Assembly (NCBI RefSeq): GCF_042433085.1
Contig: NZ_JBHLWA010000030.1
Span: forward strand, 1 to 64,000
Direction: 5' to 3'
From: Gallibacterium melopsittaci
GTDB taxonomy: Bacteria > Pseudomonadota > Gammaproteobacteria > Enterobacterales > Pasteurellaceae
DNA length: 64,000 bases
Below are positions 1 through 9,303 of the stretch, piece after piece (position 1 is the stretch's first letter; each line of letters opens with the position of its first letter). The notes under the pieces are model-generated. The model did not search any database and had not been told where the DNA came from. It saw only the letters and a program-made list of their open reading frames with translations. The position numbers and the translations under genes were made by a program.

Positions 1-2
1 CA

Positions 3-49
3 AAAAGTAGGCTTAAAGCCTTGTACTATAAGGCTTTAAGCCTACTTTT
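3..49. terminator. Strong bidirectional hairpin terminator
   Basis: A 20-bp perfect inverted repeat (3-22 against 30-49) encloses a 7-base loop. Each strand ends in a T-run (ACTTTT), so it can stop transcription from either side. The gene on its left lies outside the window. Confidence 0.75.
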
Positions 50-313
50 AGCAACAAATTTGTCTATTACACCAGTAATATAAATATTTGATTAAATTTG
101 AAATGGAAAAATGAGCAGTAAGAAAATGGTCTATAAACTGCTCATACAATATTATTTTAAAATTCAAGTATATTATTCTTTTACTACTCTTGTTCCAGCT
201 TGTCCTAATAATGCCTCTGAAGCTAACCAGTGAATATGCTTCTTATCCAACTAATGCTCCGTTTTTCTAATAAGAAATGCTATGATTAGCAGCGGCAAAA
301 AGGAGCAAAACAG
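50..313. other. Intergenic region before holD, with a short coding remnant
   Basis: No complete gene is visible. On the minus strand a 24-codon stretch (about 250 down to 173) reads LDKKHIHWLASEALL... and ends in TAA. It has a stop just upstream, so it may be the tail of a decayed gene, but I do not recognise it. A weak inverted repeat, GAGCAGT...ACTGCTC, lies near 113-143. The holD ribosome binding site AAGGAG lies just before 314. Confidence 0.3.
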
Positions 314-736
314 ATGAATAGACGTGAATTGTTACTACAAGAAATGAGTATTCCTCTTTGGGAACTAAAACATCCAAAAGCGTTACAAGGTGTAGGTAAT
401 ATCCAAATACCTCAGCATACTTATACTGTTGTTTTAACCAACGATCCTCAACTAACTCAACATATATTATTACAAGATTTAATCCGAGCTATCACTGGTT
501 CAACAAACAAATTTATCCAACTTACTACTGATAAGTTAGTTCGCTTAGAAAGCCAACATCCATTATTTATTTTCTATACTGAAGATTGTCAAACCGCTTT
601 TATGCATTCACCTTTTGCTCAATTACCACATCAAGCTATTTTATTGCCACAAAACTTACAATTAACCCTTGAACAAAAACGCCATATTTGGCAAAAAATT
701 CAACAATATCTAATAAAACAACATGGCACACTTTAA
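314..736 (+). CDS. holD: DNA polymerase III psi subunit
   Basis: HolD is the psi subunit of the DNA polymerase III clamp loader. It pairs with chi (HolC) and links the clamp loader to single-stranded-DNA-binding protein. The 140-residue length fits the family (about 137 in E. coli). The N-terminus NRRELLLQEMSIPLWELKHP matches the conserved start that contacts the clamp loader, with the R-x-x-L-L-Q-x-M and W-x-L-x-x-P-x-A-L-Q-G pattern. AAGGAG lies 8 bases before the ATG. The 3' end overlaps rimI by 14 bp, the same holD-rimI pairing as in E. coli, so the two are co-transcribed. Confidence 0.9.
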   Translation: MNRRELLLQEMSIPLWELKHPKALQGVGNIQIPQHTYTVVLTNDPQLTQHILLQDLIRAITGSTNKFIQLTTDKLVRLESQHPLFIFYTEDCQTAFMHSPFAQLPHQAILLPQNLQLTLEQKRHIWQKIQQYLIKQHGTL

Positions 737-1178
737 TATTAATATTCAACCTATTAATGAAACAGATTTTGCTCAACTCTTTGTCATTGAAACCGCTGCT
801 CATAGCGTACCTTGGAGCCTAGGAACACTTAAAAACAATCAGGGCGAAAATTACCTAAACCTAAAAGTGATACAACAAGATCAGATTGTTGGCTTTTGTA
901 TTTGTCAAATTGTGCTAGATGAAGCGACTTTGTTTAATATTGCAATTCATCCACAATATCAAGGACAAGGGTTGGGTAAAACCTTATTACAATCATTAAT
1001 GGATCAATTAAGAGAAAAATGGGTCACTACGCTGTGGTTAGAAGTTCGGGAATCTAATCAGAAAGCCCTATCTCTTTATCAAAGATTAGGCTTTAATGAA
1101 GTTAGTGTGCGTAAAAACTATTATCCGTTGTCAGAAGGGGGACGTGAACATGCAATCATTATGGCGTGCTATTTATAA
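723..1178 (+). CDS. rimI: Ribosomal protein S18 alanine N-acetyltransferase
   Basis: RimI is a cytosolic GNAT acetyltransferase that acetylates the N-terminal alanine of ribosomal protein S18. The 151-residue protein shows the acetyl-CoA binding signature Q-x-x-G-x-G (QYQGQGLGKTLL, about residues 78-89). It also has the family hallmark pattern LWLEVRESNQKALSLYQRLGF (split here at residues 103-123) and the C-terminal Y-Y-P segment. The start codon lies inside the end of holD, indicating translational coupling. It converges on ribD with a 6-bp overlap of the 3' ends. Confidence 0.93.
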   Translation: MAHFNINIQPINETDFAQLFVIETAAHSVPWSLGTLKNNQGENYLNLKVIQQDQIVGFCICQIVLDEATLFNIAIHPQYQGQGLGKTLLQSLMDQLREKWVTTLWLEVRESNQKALSLYQRLGFNEVSVRKNYYPLSEGGREHAIIMACYL

Positions 1179-2306
1179 ACTTGGTCGGCGATAAACTAAT
1201 TTAATATCTTCACCAATTTGTGTCATTTCAACCAACTGCCATAATGGAGCATCAGCGAGATGATATAAATTCGGCAAATGACATAATCCTCGAGCTTGGT
1301 CTCCCAATAATTTTGGTGCCATATAAATAATGAGTTCATCCACTAATTGGGCTTCAATCAATTTTCCTGCTAGTGTCGCTCCCGCTTCTACCCAAACAGA
1401 ATTAAGCTGTTGTTTGCCTAAAAAAGTAAATAAATCCGTTAAAAAATAAGAGCTTTCTGGTAGAACTTGCTGTTCACAAAACGCAGGATAACCTTGCATA
1501 TCTCTTGCTTGAGAACTTACTAACCAAATGGGGGATTCGGTTGCAAATAAGCGACCTATTGGTAAAACCTTATGTTGTGAATCTAAGATAATGCGTAACG
1601 GTTGACGTAATTTTTCTTCTGGATAGATCGCTTGAATTTGTGGATCTAATTGCGACCAACGCACAGTTAATGCTGCATTATCGATCATCACCGTTTTACT
1701 GGTTGATAAAATTGCAGATGCCATAGCACGATATTGCTGTACATCTTGTCTAGCCAATTCCCCAGTAATCCATTGGCTTTCTCCATTTGCCATCGCCGTT
1801 CTGCCATCAATGCTCATCGCCATTTTGAGTTGTACATAAGGCAAACCAGTTCGCATTCGCTTTAAAAAACCACGATTTAACTGCTCTGCCTCGTGTTCTA
1901 GTAAGCCTATTGAAGTAGCAATTCCTGCATCTGCCAACATTTTTAAACCACGTCCAGCAACCTGTGGATTAGGATCTTGCATCGCCGCCACTACACGCAC
2001 TACCCCAGCTTCAATCAATCCTTTCGCACAAGCTGGTGTTCGCCCATAGTGTGAACAAGGCTCTAAAGTTACATAGGCAGTTGCTCCTTTTGCATTTTCT
2101 CCCGCCTCACGCATTGCCATCACTTCAGCATGCCCCTCACCCGCTTTTGTATGATAACCTTGTCCAACAATTTTCCCATCTTTGGCCAACACACACCCTA
2201 CCGCAGGATTAGGTGTACAGGTAAAACGTCCTCGTTTAGCCAGTTTAATTGCCAACGCCATAAATTGTCGATCTTCCTGTGAAAAGTCGGTTGAGTCTAT
2301 TGTCAT
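1173..2306 (-). CDS. ribD: Bifunctional riboflavin biosynthesis deaminase/reductase
   Basis: RibD deaminates the pyrimidine from GTP cyclohydrolase II and then reduces its ribosyl side chain in riboflavin synthesis. The N-terminal deaminase domain (about residues 10-150) carries the zinc site HAE at 59-61 and P-C-x(8)-C at Cys84 and Cys93. The C-terminal RibD reductase domain follows from about 155, with the segment LKMAMSIDGRTA. The 377-residue length is normal. In relatives nrdR lies directly upstream of ribD. Here a toxin-antitoxin remnant separates them, so ribD may depend on its own or the cassette's promoter. I see no FMN riboswitch. Confidence 0.94.
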   Translation of the reverse strand: MTIDSTDFSQEDRQFMALAIKLAKRGRFTCTPNPAVGCVLAKDGKIVGQGYHTKAGEGHAEVMAMREAGENAKGATAYVTLEPCSHYGRTPACAKGLIEAGVVRVVAAMQDPNPQVAGRGLKMLADAGIATSIGLLEHEAEQLNRGFLKRMRTGLPYVQLKMAMSIDGRTAMANGESQWITGELARQDVQQYRAMASAILSTSKTVMIDNAALTVRWSQLDPQIQAIYPEEKLRQPLRIILDSQHKVLPIGRLFATESPIWLVSSQARDMQGYPAFCEQQVLPESSYFLTDLFTFLGKQQLNSVWVEAGATLAGKLIEAQLVDELIIYMAPKLLGDQARGLCHLPNLYHLADAPLWQLVEMTQIGEDIKLVYRRPSL

Positions 2307-2414
2307 ATTAATCGTTGTCCTTCTCTTTTAAATTCTCTGTTTTATTTTTAAAAATAGAATCTATGTTATAGAAAGATAAATGGGAGAATAAAACTCCTCC
2401 TAAATTTGAATATT

Positions 2415-2717
2415 TTATAAATGGAAAGTGACCGTTTTTCCTGTAGGAAGCTCTATTGATAAATTTAATACTCCACCCATAGCTTCTACATAACGTTTTA
2501 CTGACGAAAGACGAATATCATTCCCTCTTTTTTCTAAAGCTGCCACAGATGGTTGTTTAATATTTAGCGCTTCTGCCATTTGTTGTTGTGATATTTCTAA
2601 CTCCTCACGAATACGATGTAACTGTAATTCCATACGCATTTCTTCGGCCATTTGTTTGACTTTAACTTGTTGCTCTTTAGGTAAGTCAGACATTAAATCT
2701 TTAAAACTCACACTCAT
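2415..2717 (-). CDS. XRE-family antitoxin, HigA-like
   Basis: A 100-residue DNA-binding protein with an N-terminal helical part and a Cro/CI helix-turn-helix (about residues 40-75: ISQQQMAEALNIKQPSVAALEKR). The C-terminal segment G-G-x-L-x-L-x-x-E-L-P is typical of antitoxins partnered with phage-Gp49-like HigB toxins. Its ATG overlaps the toxin stop in an ATGA, as expected for a toxin-first operon. The antitoxin frame is intact although the toxin is broken. It probably autoregulates through the palindrome at 3092-3113. Confidence 0.8.
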   Translation of the reverse strand: MSVSFKDLMSDLPKEQQVKVKQMAEEMRMELQLHRIREELEISQQQMAEALNIKQPSVAALEKRGNDIRLSSVKRYVEAMGGVLNLSIELPTGKTVTFHL

Positions 2718-3068
2718 TTTTTGTATTCCTTTTCAAATTGAGAAAGGTATAGATCATAGGTTCGTTCTGCTAGTTCAATCATCTCTTTATAAAAACGTTT
2801 TTCATTTTTTCTTTTTTATCGCCACCACATAAAACAATTGCTTGTCGTATAGGATCAAAAATAAACGAAAAACTGATTGTTTAGACTGTACTCTTAACTC
2901 CTTTAAATTGACATACTTAGATCCTTGCAATGTATCAACATAAGGTCTTCCTAATTGAGGTCTTTCCAAAGATAGTAATCCCAAAGCGGCATAAATTTTT
3001 AGTAAATCATCTTGTGATAATATTTTTATCCAGTCTAATACTGGCGTTTCTAATAAAACATCCCACTC
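2714..3068 (-). pseudogene. HigB/Gp49-like toxin, frameshifted remnant
   Basis: The minus strand encodes the conserved toxin core RPQLGRPYVDTLQGSKY with N-L-K-E-L-R-V, the signature of RelE-superfamily Gp49-like (DUF891) mRNA-cleaving toxins. The frame is lost near 2860, where one T is missing in a T-tract. It then reads FDPIRQAIVLCGGDKKEK in the next frame and shifts again near 2800, where one A is missing from an A-tract. The tail KRFYKEMIELAERTYDLYL then runs to a TGA that overlaps the antitoxin ATG. The expected start codon before W-D-V also reads GAG, preceded by TAA. The toxin is therefore inactive unless these are sequencing errors. Confidence 0.8.
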
Positions 3069-3091
3069 TTACTTCACCTAACACCCCTCTA

Positions 3092-3113
3092 ATTATAGAC
3101 TATAATCTATAAT
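3092..3113. promoter_or_regulatory. Probable operator of the HigBA-type cassette
   Basis: A near-palindrome with arms TATAGA and TCTATA around a 6-bp centre, flanked by ATT and AAT, sits just upstream of the toxin remnant. It overlaps TATAAT-like promoter elements. This is the usual position for HigA autorepression. The assignment is inferred from symmetry and position. Confidence 0.5.
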
Positions 3114-3153
3114 AACGTACAAATTTCTTTAGCACCATCAGTTTTTATATGGT

Positions 3154-3606
3154 TTATTCTGTGCTTAATTTATCGATCTCATCACTAAACTGTTTAATAT
3201 CATCAAAACTAAGATAAACAGAGGCAAAGCGGATATAAGCAACCTTATCCATTTTCTTTAGTTCACTCATCACTAAATTTCCCACCAATTTACTTGGTAC
3301 TTCTCGTTCACCCGTTGCTTGTAATGCATGTTCAATCCGCATTATTGCTTCTTCAATTTGTACATCACTAACAGGACGTTTTTCTAACGCATGATAAATA
3401 CCTGCTCGCAATTTTTCTTCATTAAATGGCTCACGATTGCCATTATTCTTAATAATACGCGGAATAATTAATTCTGCAGATTCGAACGTAGTAAAACGTT
3501 CCTTACATTGTAAACATTCACGGCGGCGTCTAACCTGATAGCCATCGGCTACCAATCGACTATCAATCACCTTAGTATCTGGTGCAGCACAAAACGGACA
3601 ATGCAT
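3154..3606 (-). CDS. nrdR: Transcriptional repressor of ribonucleotide reductase genes
   Basis: NrdR senses ATP/dATP and represses nrd genes by binding NrdR boxes. The 150-residue protein has a four-cysteine zinc ribbon at the N-terminus (Cys3, Cys6, Cys31, Cys34, with the RRRREC segment) and then an ATP-cone domain from about residue 48 (RIIKNNGNREPFNEEKL). Length and motifs match the family throughout. It is transcribed toward ribD, its usual partner, but the two are separated by about 850 bp holding the toxin-antitoxin remnant. Confidence 0.95.
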   Translation of the reverse strand: MHCPFCAAPDTKVIDSRLVADGYQVRRRRECLQCKERFTTFESAELIIPRIIKNNGNREPFNEEKLRAGIYHALEKRPVSDVQIEEAIMRIEHALQATGEREVPSKLVGNLVMSELKKMDKVAYIRFASVYLSFDDIKQFSDEIDKLSTE

Positions 3607-3692
3607 TTTGCCTCCTATTTTTTTAGTTAGGTTATAAGTAAGTAATTAATTTATTACTCACCTTGCTTAGTTAATCTAGCCCAATATTCCCA

Positions 3693-6600
3693 TTATTGAC
3701 CTGTAAATGAAGCGGCATTCTGAATAACATTCAAAATACGTTTATCCGAAATCGGATAGGCTGTCCCTAATTGTTGAGCGAATAAACTGACTCGTAGCTC
3801 CTCAATCATATACCGAATTTCCAGAATATCATCTGGGATTGGTTTAGATTTTGGTAATTTATTTAATAATTGCTGATATTCTTGTTGAACTTTCTCAATT
3901 CGTAACATTGCAGCCCTGTCACGATTAACATCTTGTGCGACTTTATCTAATCGTTTATCAATGGCTTGTAAGTAACGATATAAATCTGTTAGACGCTGAT
4001 AACCTGTCTTTTCCACAAAGCCAGGATAAATCAATTCACTAATTTGAACTTTAATATCTGAAAGTGCAAAGGCTAGGTTAAAATCTAAGCGTCCTTTCAT
4101 ACGCTTGTTAATTTCAAATGCTAACGTTAAAATTTGTTCTACCTTTTGGGCAATCTCTACAGTGATTTCATTTAAATTTTCTCGCACAAAATCTCGTAAT
4201 TGATCAAACTTTTCTTCTTCCCAAACAAATCCACCAAAATCAACAATTAATTTATCGACTGCACACGCAATACAATCATCAATTAATTGTAAAACCGTAC
4301 CAAATGGCGTGAAATATAAACCTAACTTCGCTTTATTTGGTAATTTTTCGTGCAAATACTTAATCGGTGAAGGCACATTTAATAATAATAAACGGCGTAA
4401 TCCTTGCTGCATTGCACGTTGTTGCTCAAATTCAGTTTCAAACAGTTTGATACCCACAGACTCTTTTTCATCCACTATCGCTGGATAAGCTCTAATACAA
4501 AAACCTTGTTTTCTTTGCTCATAAAATTGCGGTAATTTATCAAAATTCCAAATATGAATTCCTGTTTGTTCAATCCCATCATCTGCCACTTCCGCAATAC
4601 TCTGTTGAATCCGCTCTTTTAATACTATTTTTAAACTATCAAGATCACTGCTTTCTGCAATTTTACGTCCTTTTCCATCAACAACTCTAAATGTCATCTT
4701 TAAATGTGTTGGAACTTGCTCCCAATTCCACTCATCTGGCTCAACCCAAACACCAGTCATTTTACGGAATTGTTCACTCAACGTTTCAACTAATGATTTT
4801 TCAAAAGGTTTTGCTCTCCCTAAAAAAGCCTCGGCATAATTTGGTGCAGGCACAAAATTTCGTCGTTGTGCTTTTGGTAAAGATTTAATCAAGGCAATCA
4901 CTAATTCTTTGCGCAATCCAGGAATTTGCCAATCAAAACCATGTAAATCGACTTGATTCAATAATGGTAACGGAATATGTACCGTCACCCCATCTGCATC
5001 ACTGCCAGGTTCAAATTGATAGGTTAATTTCAATTTTAAATTCCCTTGATGCCAGAAGTTCGGGAAATCTAACGCACTAATATTCGTTTCTTCATTCACT
5101 AAGAAGGCTTTCTCAAAATTAAGTAACTCAGGATCTCTGTTTTGTGCCTGTTTCCACCATTTATCAAAGTGACGTTGAGAAATCACTTCTGTCGGGATAC
5201 GTTGATCATAAAATTCAAATAATGTCTGTTCACTGACCAAAATATCACGGCGACGAGTTTTATGCTCCAACTCCTCAACTTCTTTAATTAATTTCTGATT
5301 TTCAAAGAAGAATTTATGTTTTGTGTACCAATCTCCTTCCACCAATGCCGAACGAATAAAAATTTCTCGACAAGTCAAAGGATCAATCGAACCATAATGC
5401 ACTGTTCGAGCTTGTACAATCGGCACGCCATATAAAGTTACTTTTTCACTCGCTAATACTGCCCCTTGTTTTTTCGACCAGCGAGGCTCATGGTAGCTTC
5501 GTTTAACTAAATGTTGTGCTAACGGCTCAATCCATTCCGCCTCAATACTTGCAACCATTCTTCCCCATAATTTACTGGTTTCTACCAGTTCTGCTGCCAT
5601 ACACCATTTCGGTTGTTTTTTAAACAATGCAGAAGCAGGAAAGATAGAAAAATGCGCATTCCTAGCCCCTAAATATTGCTGTTTTTCAACCTCTTTCGTT
5701 CCAATATGAGAAAGTAACCCTGTTAATAATGCGGTATGAACGGCCACATATTCCGCTGGTTCGGTATTAATTGCCAACCCCATTTCGCGTACGGTTAAAC
5801 GTAACTGATGATAAATATCTTGCCACTCACGAATACGCAAATAGTTGAGATAATCTTTTTGGCATAAACGGCGAAATTGGTTACGAGAAAGTGCTTTCTG
5901 TTGCGTTTGTACATACTGCCATAAATTCACAAAGGCTAAAAAGTCAGAATTTTTATCTGCAAAACGGCGATGTTTCTCATCAGAGGCCTGCTGTTTTTCT
6001 TGCGGCCGCTCACGCGGATCTTGAATTGATAATGCAGCCACAATCACCATCACTTCACGCAAGCTCCCCATTTGTGCCGCACTCAACACCATTTTTCCTA
6101 AACGAGGGTCAATCGGTAAATTAGCTAACTGCCGACCACTTTCGGTTAATACTCGTTTTTTTCCTGTCCGAGTATCAATCCATTTTAATGCTTGTAACTC
6201 TTCTAACAGGCGTAACCCGTCTTGGATTTGGCGGCGATCAGGGGAATCTACAAAAGGAAAGGCCTCAATATCGTCCAAACCCAATGCAGTCATCTGTAAA
6301 ATCACCGAAGCCAAATTGGTACGCAGAATTTCTGGATCAGTAAATTCAGGACGATTATTAAAATCGTCTTCTGAATACAACCGAATACAGATCCCTTCAC
6401 TTACCCGCCCACAGCGTCCTTTCCGTTGATTAGCGGAGGCTTGCGAAATAGGTTCAATCGGCAAACGTTGTACTTTAGTCCGATAACTATAGCGTGAAAT
6501 TCTTGCTGTCCCAGGATCAATCACATATTTAATCCCGGGTACAGTTAGCGAGGTTTCGGCAACATTGGTTGCTAAAATAATGCGGTTTAACCCACTTGGG

Positions 6601-7649
6601 TGAAAAATACGATTTTGTTCTTGAGCGGATAAGCGTGCATATAGTGGTAAAATTTCGGTATGACGTAATTCTCGTTTTTCTAGGGCTTCCGCAGTATCCC
6701 GAATTTCTCGCTCACCATTCATAAAAATAAGAATATCGCCTCGTCCTTCTGCTTGTAATTCATCTACTGCATCAAAAATTGCTTGCAACTGATCTTGATC
6801 TTCACTTTCAGCGACTGGTCGATAGCGTACTTCTACTGGATAAGTACGTCCTGATACTTCAATAATCGGTGCATGATCAAAATGGTTAGCAAAACGTTCT
6901 ACATCAATCGTTGCTGAGGTAATAATCACTTTCAGATCTGGACGGCGTGGTAATAACTGTTTTAGATACCCTAAAATAAAGTCATTATTTAAACTACGCT
7001 CATGTGCCTCATCAATAATTAATACATCATATTGATTTAAGTAACGATCTGATTGGATCTCGGCTAACAAAATCCCATCTGTCATTAATTTTACTTGGGT
7101 AGCCTCACTGACTTGATCGTTAAACCGCACCTTGTAACCAACCAAATCACCTAATTCTGTTTGCAACTCTTCGGCAATTCGTGTCGCAACAGAACGGGCT
7201 GCAATACGGCGAGGTTGCGTATGCCCAATAAAACCTTTTTTACCTAGCCCCAACTCCAAACACATTTTCGGTAACTGTGTCGTTTTACCTGACCCAGTTT
7301 CCCCTGCTATCACCACCACTTGATGATTGGCAATCGCCGTTAAAATTTCTTCTCGCCGTTGGCTAACAGGTAACTCTTCGGGATAAGTAATAGTAATCGG
7401 TCGTTGTTGACGCTGTTGATATTTCTGTTTAGCCAACGCTACCGCTTCAATTAGTGTTTGCTGTAATGTCTCTTTCGCTTGATATGGCGCACGACTAATC
7501 CGTGCTTTTAGCGCATACTTATCAACTAGCATAACGTGATCTAATTGAGATAAGAGTTCACGTTGCCAAACATTTAATACATTAGATTTATTACTTTTTG
7601 CTGAATGGATAGTTTTCTTTTTAGTTTGAAATTTTTGTTGTTGAGTCAT
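3693..7649 (-). CDS. hrpA: ATP-dependent RNA helicase HrpA
   Basis: HrpA is a DEAH-box RNA helicase; in E. coli it rescues stalled ribosomes and affects fimbrial mRNA processing. The 1318-residue protein has Walker A GETGSGKT at about 116-123, DEAH at about 213-216, motif III S-A-T and motif VI Q-R-K-G-R-C-G-R. The helicase-associated and OB-fold domains and the long HrpA-specific C-terminal region (DUF3418) follow. Its length is close to the E. coli protein (1300). No frame break is visible. The long downstream spacing from nrdR suggests an independent transcript. Confidence 0.96.
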   Translation of the reverse strand: MTQQQKFQTKKKTIHSAKSNKSNVLNVWQRELLSQLDHVMLVDKYALKARISRAPYQAKETLQQTLIEAVALAKQKYQQRQQRPITITYPEELPVSQRREEILTAIANHQVVVIAGETGSGKTTQLPKMCLELGLGKKGFIGHTQPRRIAARSVATRIAEELQTELGDLVGYKVRFNDQVSEATQVKLMTDGILLAEIQSDRYLNQYDVLIIDEAHERSLNNDFILGYLKQLLPRRPDLKVIITSATIDVERFANHFDHAPIIEVSGRTYPVEVRYRPVAESEDQDQLQAIFDAVDELQAEGRGDILIFMNGEREIRDTAEALEKRELRHTEILPLYARLSAQEQNRIFHPSGLNRIILATNVAETSLTVPGIKYVIDPGTARISRYSYRTKVQRLPIEPISQASANQRKGRCGRVSEGICIRLYSEDDFNNRPEFTDPEILRTNLASVILQMTALGLDDIEAFPFVDSPDRRQIQDGLRLLEELQALKWIDTRTGKKRVLTESGRQLANLPIDPRLGKMVLSAAQMGSLREVMVIVAALSIQDPRERPQEKQQASDEKHRRFADKNSDFLAFVNLWQYVQTQQKALSRNQFRRLCQKDYLNYLRIREWQDIYHQLRLTVREMGLAINTEPAEYVAVHTALLTGLLSHIGTKEVEKQQYLGARNAHFSIFPASALFKKQPKWCMAAELVETSKLWGRMVASIEAEWIEPLAQHLVKRSYHEPRWSKKQGAVLASEKVTLYGVPIVQARTVHYGSIDPLTCREIFIRSALVEGDWYTKHKFFFENQKLIKEVEELEHKTRRRDILVSEQTLFEFYDQRIPTEVISQRHFDKWWKQAQNRDPELLNFEKAFLVNEETNISALDFPNFWHQGNLKLKLTYQFEPGSDADGVTVHIPLPLLNQVDLHGFDWQIPGLRKELVIALIKSLPKAQRRNFVPAPNYAEAFLGRAKPFEKSLVETLSEQFRKMTGVWVEPDEWNWEQVPTHLKMTFRVVDGKGRKIAESSDLDSLKIVLKERIQQSIAEVADDGIEQTGIHIWNFDKLPQFYEQRKQGFCIRAYPAIVDEKESVGIKLFETEFEQQRAMQQGLRRLLLLNVPSPIKYLHEKLPNKAKLGLYFTPFGTVLQLIDDCIACAVDKLIVDFGGFVWEEEKFDQLRDFVRENLNEITVEIAQKVEQILTLAFEINKRMKGRLDFNLAFALSDIKVQISELIYPGFVEKTGYQRLTDLYRYLQAIDKRLDKVAQDVNRDRAAMLRIEKVQQEYQQLLNKLPKSKPIPDDILEIRYMIEELRVSLFAQQLGTAYPISDKRILNVIQNAASFTGQ

Positions 7650-7838
7650 AATTTTTTATTAAAACGAATCACTGCCGTCTATTATACTGGTGTGATTAGT
7701 ACCGACAAGTAAGTTCTACGCTGCTTCATTGGAAATTCCCCATAAATCATTTCCAATATTTTTTATTGCTACTACAATAAACTTTTCTTTGTGCTATCAG
7801 TCTAATCGAGCGCATTTTGTTTTGCAGTATTCATTATC

Positions 7839-8840
7839 ATGGAACAATTACCACTAACTTTCAGAAATTTTCTGCTTGCTATCAGTAGTGTATTAATTTT
7901 ATGGCTACCTGTATTTGAATTACACCTTGTCTTGATATTATTCACTGCATTAACGGCATATGCAGCCACTGAAGCTTTCTCACGTTACTTACAGAAATAT
8001 TCTAAACATGCCATTGGTTTAGCTGTTTTTATTGTGATCACCTTATTTCTATTATTAATTTTGTTATTTGCCAGCTGGATTGAGAATCGTGCCGATGCCT
8101 TTAGTGCAAGTAAATTAATGAGCAGCGTTGCTGATATTTTGGATGAATTGCACGCAAAACTCCCTGATTCTATTGCAACTCATATTCCTGACGGTGTAAG
8201 TACTTTACAAGCACATCTATCTCAATGGTTAAAATCGAATGCTCAAGAACTACAAACTGCAGGCTTATATACTTTACGAGGTTTAGGTCATTTTATTGTC
8301 GGTACAGTATTAGGTGTCATTGCAGCTTTGCAAACCCTACCACTAACCACAAAACAGAAAGCACTACCAGCATTACTCCAACAGCATTTCCAACATCTAT
8401 TACGAGGTTTCACCAATGTCTTTTTTGCTCAAGTACGTATTTCTTTAATTAATACTTTTTTAGCAGCACTCTATCTGTTAGTCATCCTACCTGCTATTGG
8501 AGAACCACTACCTTTAGCAAAAACAATGGTTCTTATTACTTTCTTTGCTGGACTCATTCCGGTCGTCGGTAACCTTATTTCAAATACGTTTATTGTCATA
8601 ATGAGTTTAGGAAATAGTATTGGCATTGCGATTACTTCACTAACATTTCTGGTTGTCATTCACAAATTAGAATACTTCCTCAATGCCGAGATTATTGGAC
8701 ATCGCATTAATGCTAAAACATGGGAATTATTAATTGCGATGGTTTTAATGGAAGCCGCTTTTGGTATCCCTGGATTAGTTAGTGCGCCTGTTATTTATGC
8801 ACAACTTAAACAATCATTAGTTTATCGACAATGGATCTAA
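7839..8840 (+). CDS. AI-2E-family inner-membrane permease, YdiK-like
   Basis: A 333-residue polytopic protein of the AI-2E transporter (PF01594) family. Several hydrophobic segments occur: about 8-50 (two helices), 62-82, and a C-terminal block from about 200 to 325. The conserved C-terminal pattern L-I-P-V-V-G-N-L-I-S-N-T and the end G-I-P-G-L-V-S-A-P fit YdiK-like members. Substrates of these permeases are mostly unproven; some act as autoinducer exporters and others as Na+/H+ antiporters. It is divergent from hrpA across 189 bp. Confidence 0.8.
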   Translation: MEQLPLTFRNFLLAISSVLILWLPVFELHLVLILFTALTAYAATEAFSRYLQKYSKHAIGLAVFIVITLFLLLILLFASWIENRADAFSASKLMSSVADILDELHAKLPDSIATHIPDGVSTLQAHLSQWLKSNAQELQTAGLYTLRGLGHFIVGTVLGVIAALQTLPLTTKQKALPALLQQHFQHLLRGFTNVFFAQVRISLINTFLAALYLLVILPAIGEPLPLAKTMVLITFFAGLIPVVGNLISNTFIVIMSLGNSIGIAITSLTFLVVIHKLEYFLNAEIIGHRINAKTWELLIAMVLMEAAFGIPGLVSAPVIYAQLKQSLVYRQWI

Positions 8841-8925
8841 CCCATTGTTGATATTGATCTTATTACAAAATTTCTTTATAACTTCTGCACATTTACCCAT
8901 TAATAATTTAATGTTAGGAGCAATG

Positions 8926-9231
8926 ATGAAACACATTTATTTTCTGCTTTCTACAGCCTTTTTTACAATCACAGCACAAGCAAATGCCAATACTGAAAAA
9001 GGAGAACAGCTTTTTCAACAAAACTGTACCTTATGCCATGGTGAACAAGGCGAAAAATCTGCCTTAAACCAATCTGCTATTATTAATACCTTGAGCAAAG
9101 AAGAAATTATTACCGCTTTAACTAAACGTAAAAATGGGGAAATTGTTGGTGCTGGAAATCCTGTAAAATCACGTTTAAGCAGTGAAGATATGCAAGCCAT
9201 TGCGGAATATTTGCAAATATTGAAGAAATAA
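8926..9231 (+). CDS. Small periplasmic c-type cytochrome
   Basis: A 101-residue secreted monohaem cytochrome c. The signal peptide is MKHIYFLLSTAFFTITAQANA, and the haem-binding motif C-T-L-C-H follows at about residue 36. The methionine in E-D-M-Q-A-I-A-E-Y near the C-terminus is the likely sixth iron ligand. It resembles cytochrome c5/c553-type electron carriers. An AGGAG lies five bases before the ATG at 8926, which favours this start over ATG 8923 or the far-upstream 8845. The electron donor and acceptor cannot be told from the neighbours. Confidence 0.8.
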   Translation: MKHIYFLLSTAFFTITAQANANTEKGEQLFQQNCTLCHGEQGEKSALNQSAIINTLSKEEIITALTKRKNGEIVGAGNPVKSRLSSEDMQAIAEYLQILKK

Positions 9232-9255
9232 TGATTTCTTACTTAACAAAAAACA

Positions 9256-9281
9256 AAGGCTGAATTTTTTCGTTCAGCCTT
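9256..9281. terminator. Bidirectional terminator between cytochrome c and fadL
   Basis: The 9-bp stem AAGGCTGAA/TTCAGCCTT with an 8-base loop lies between two convergent genes. T-rich sequence follows it on the plus strand, and TTTGTTTTTTG follows it on the minus strand. Confidence 0.8.
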
Positions 9282-9303
9282 ATTGTTTAACTATTTTCTA
9301 AAA

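Noticed and set aside
2930..3112. Plus-strand 60-residue ORF opposite the toxin remnant
   Set aside because: It is antisense to the recognisable HigB-like core and has no homology signal or ribosome binding site.
4691..6124. Plus-strand ORFs of 65 and 77 residues inside hrpA
   Set aside because: They are shadows of the 1318-residue helicase frame.
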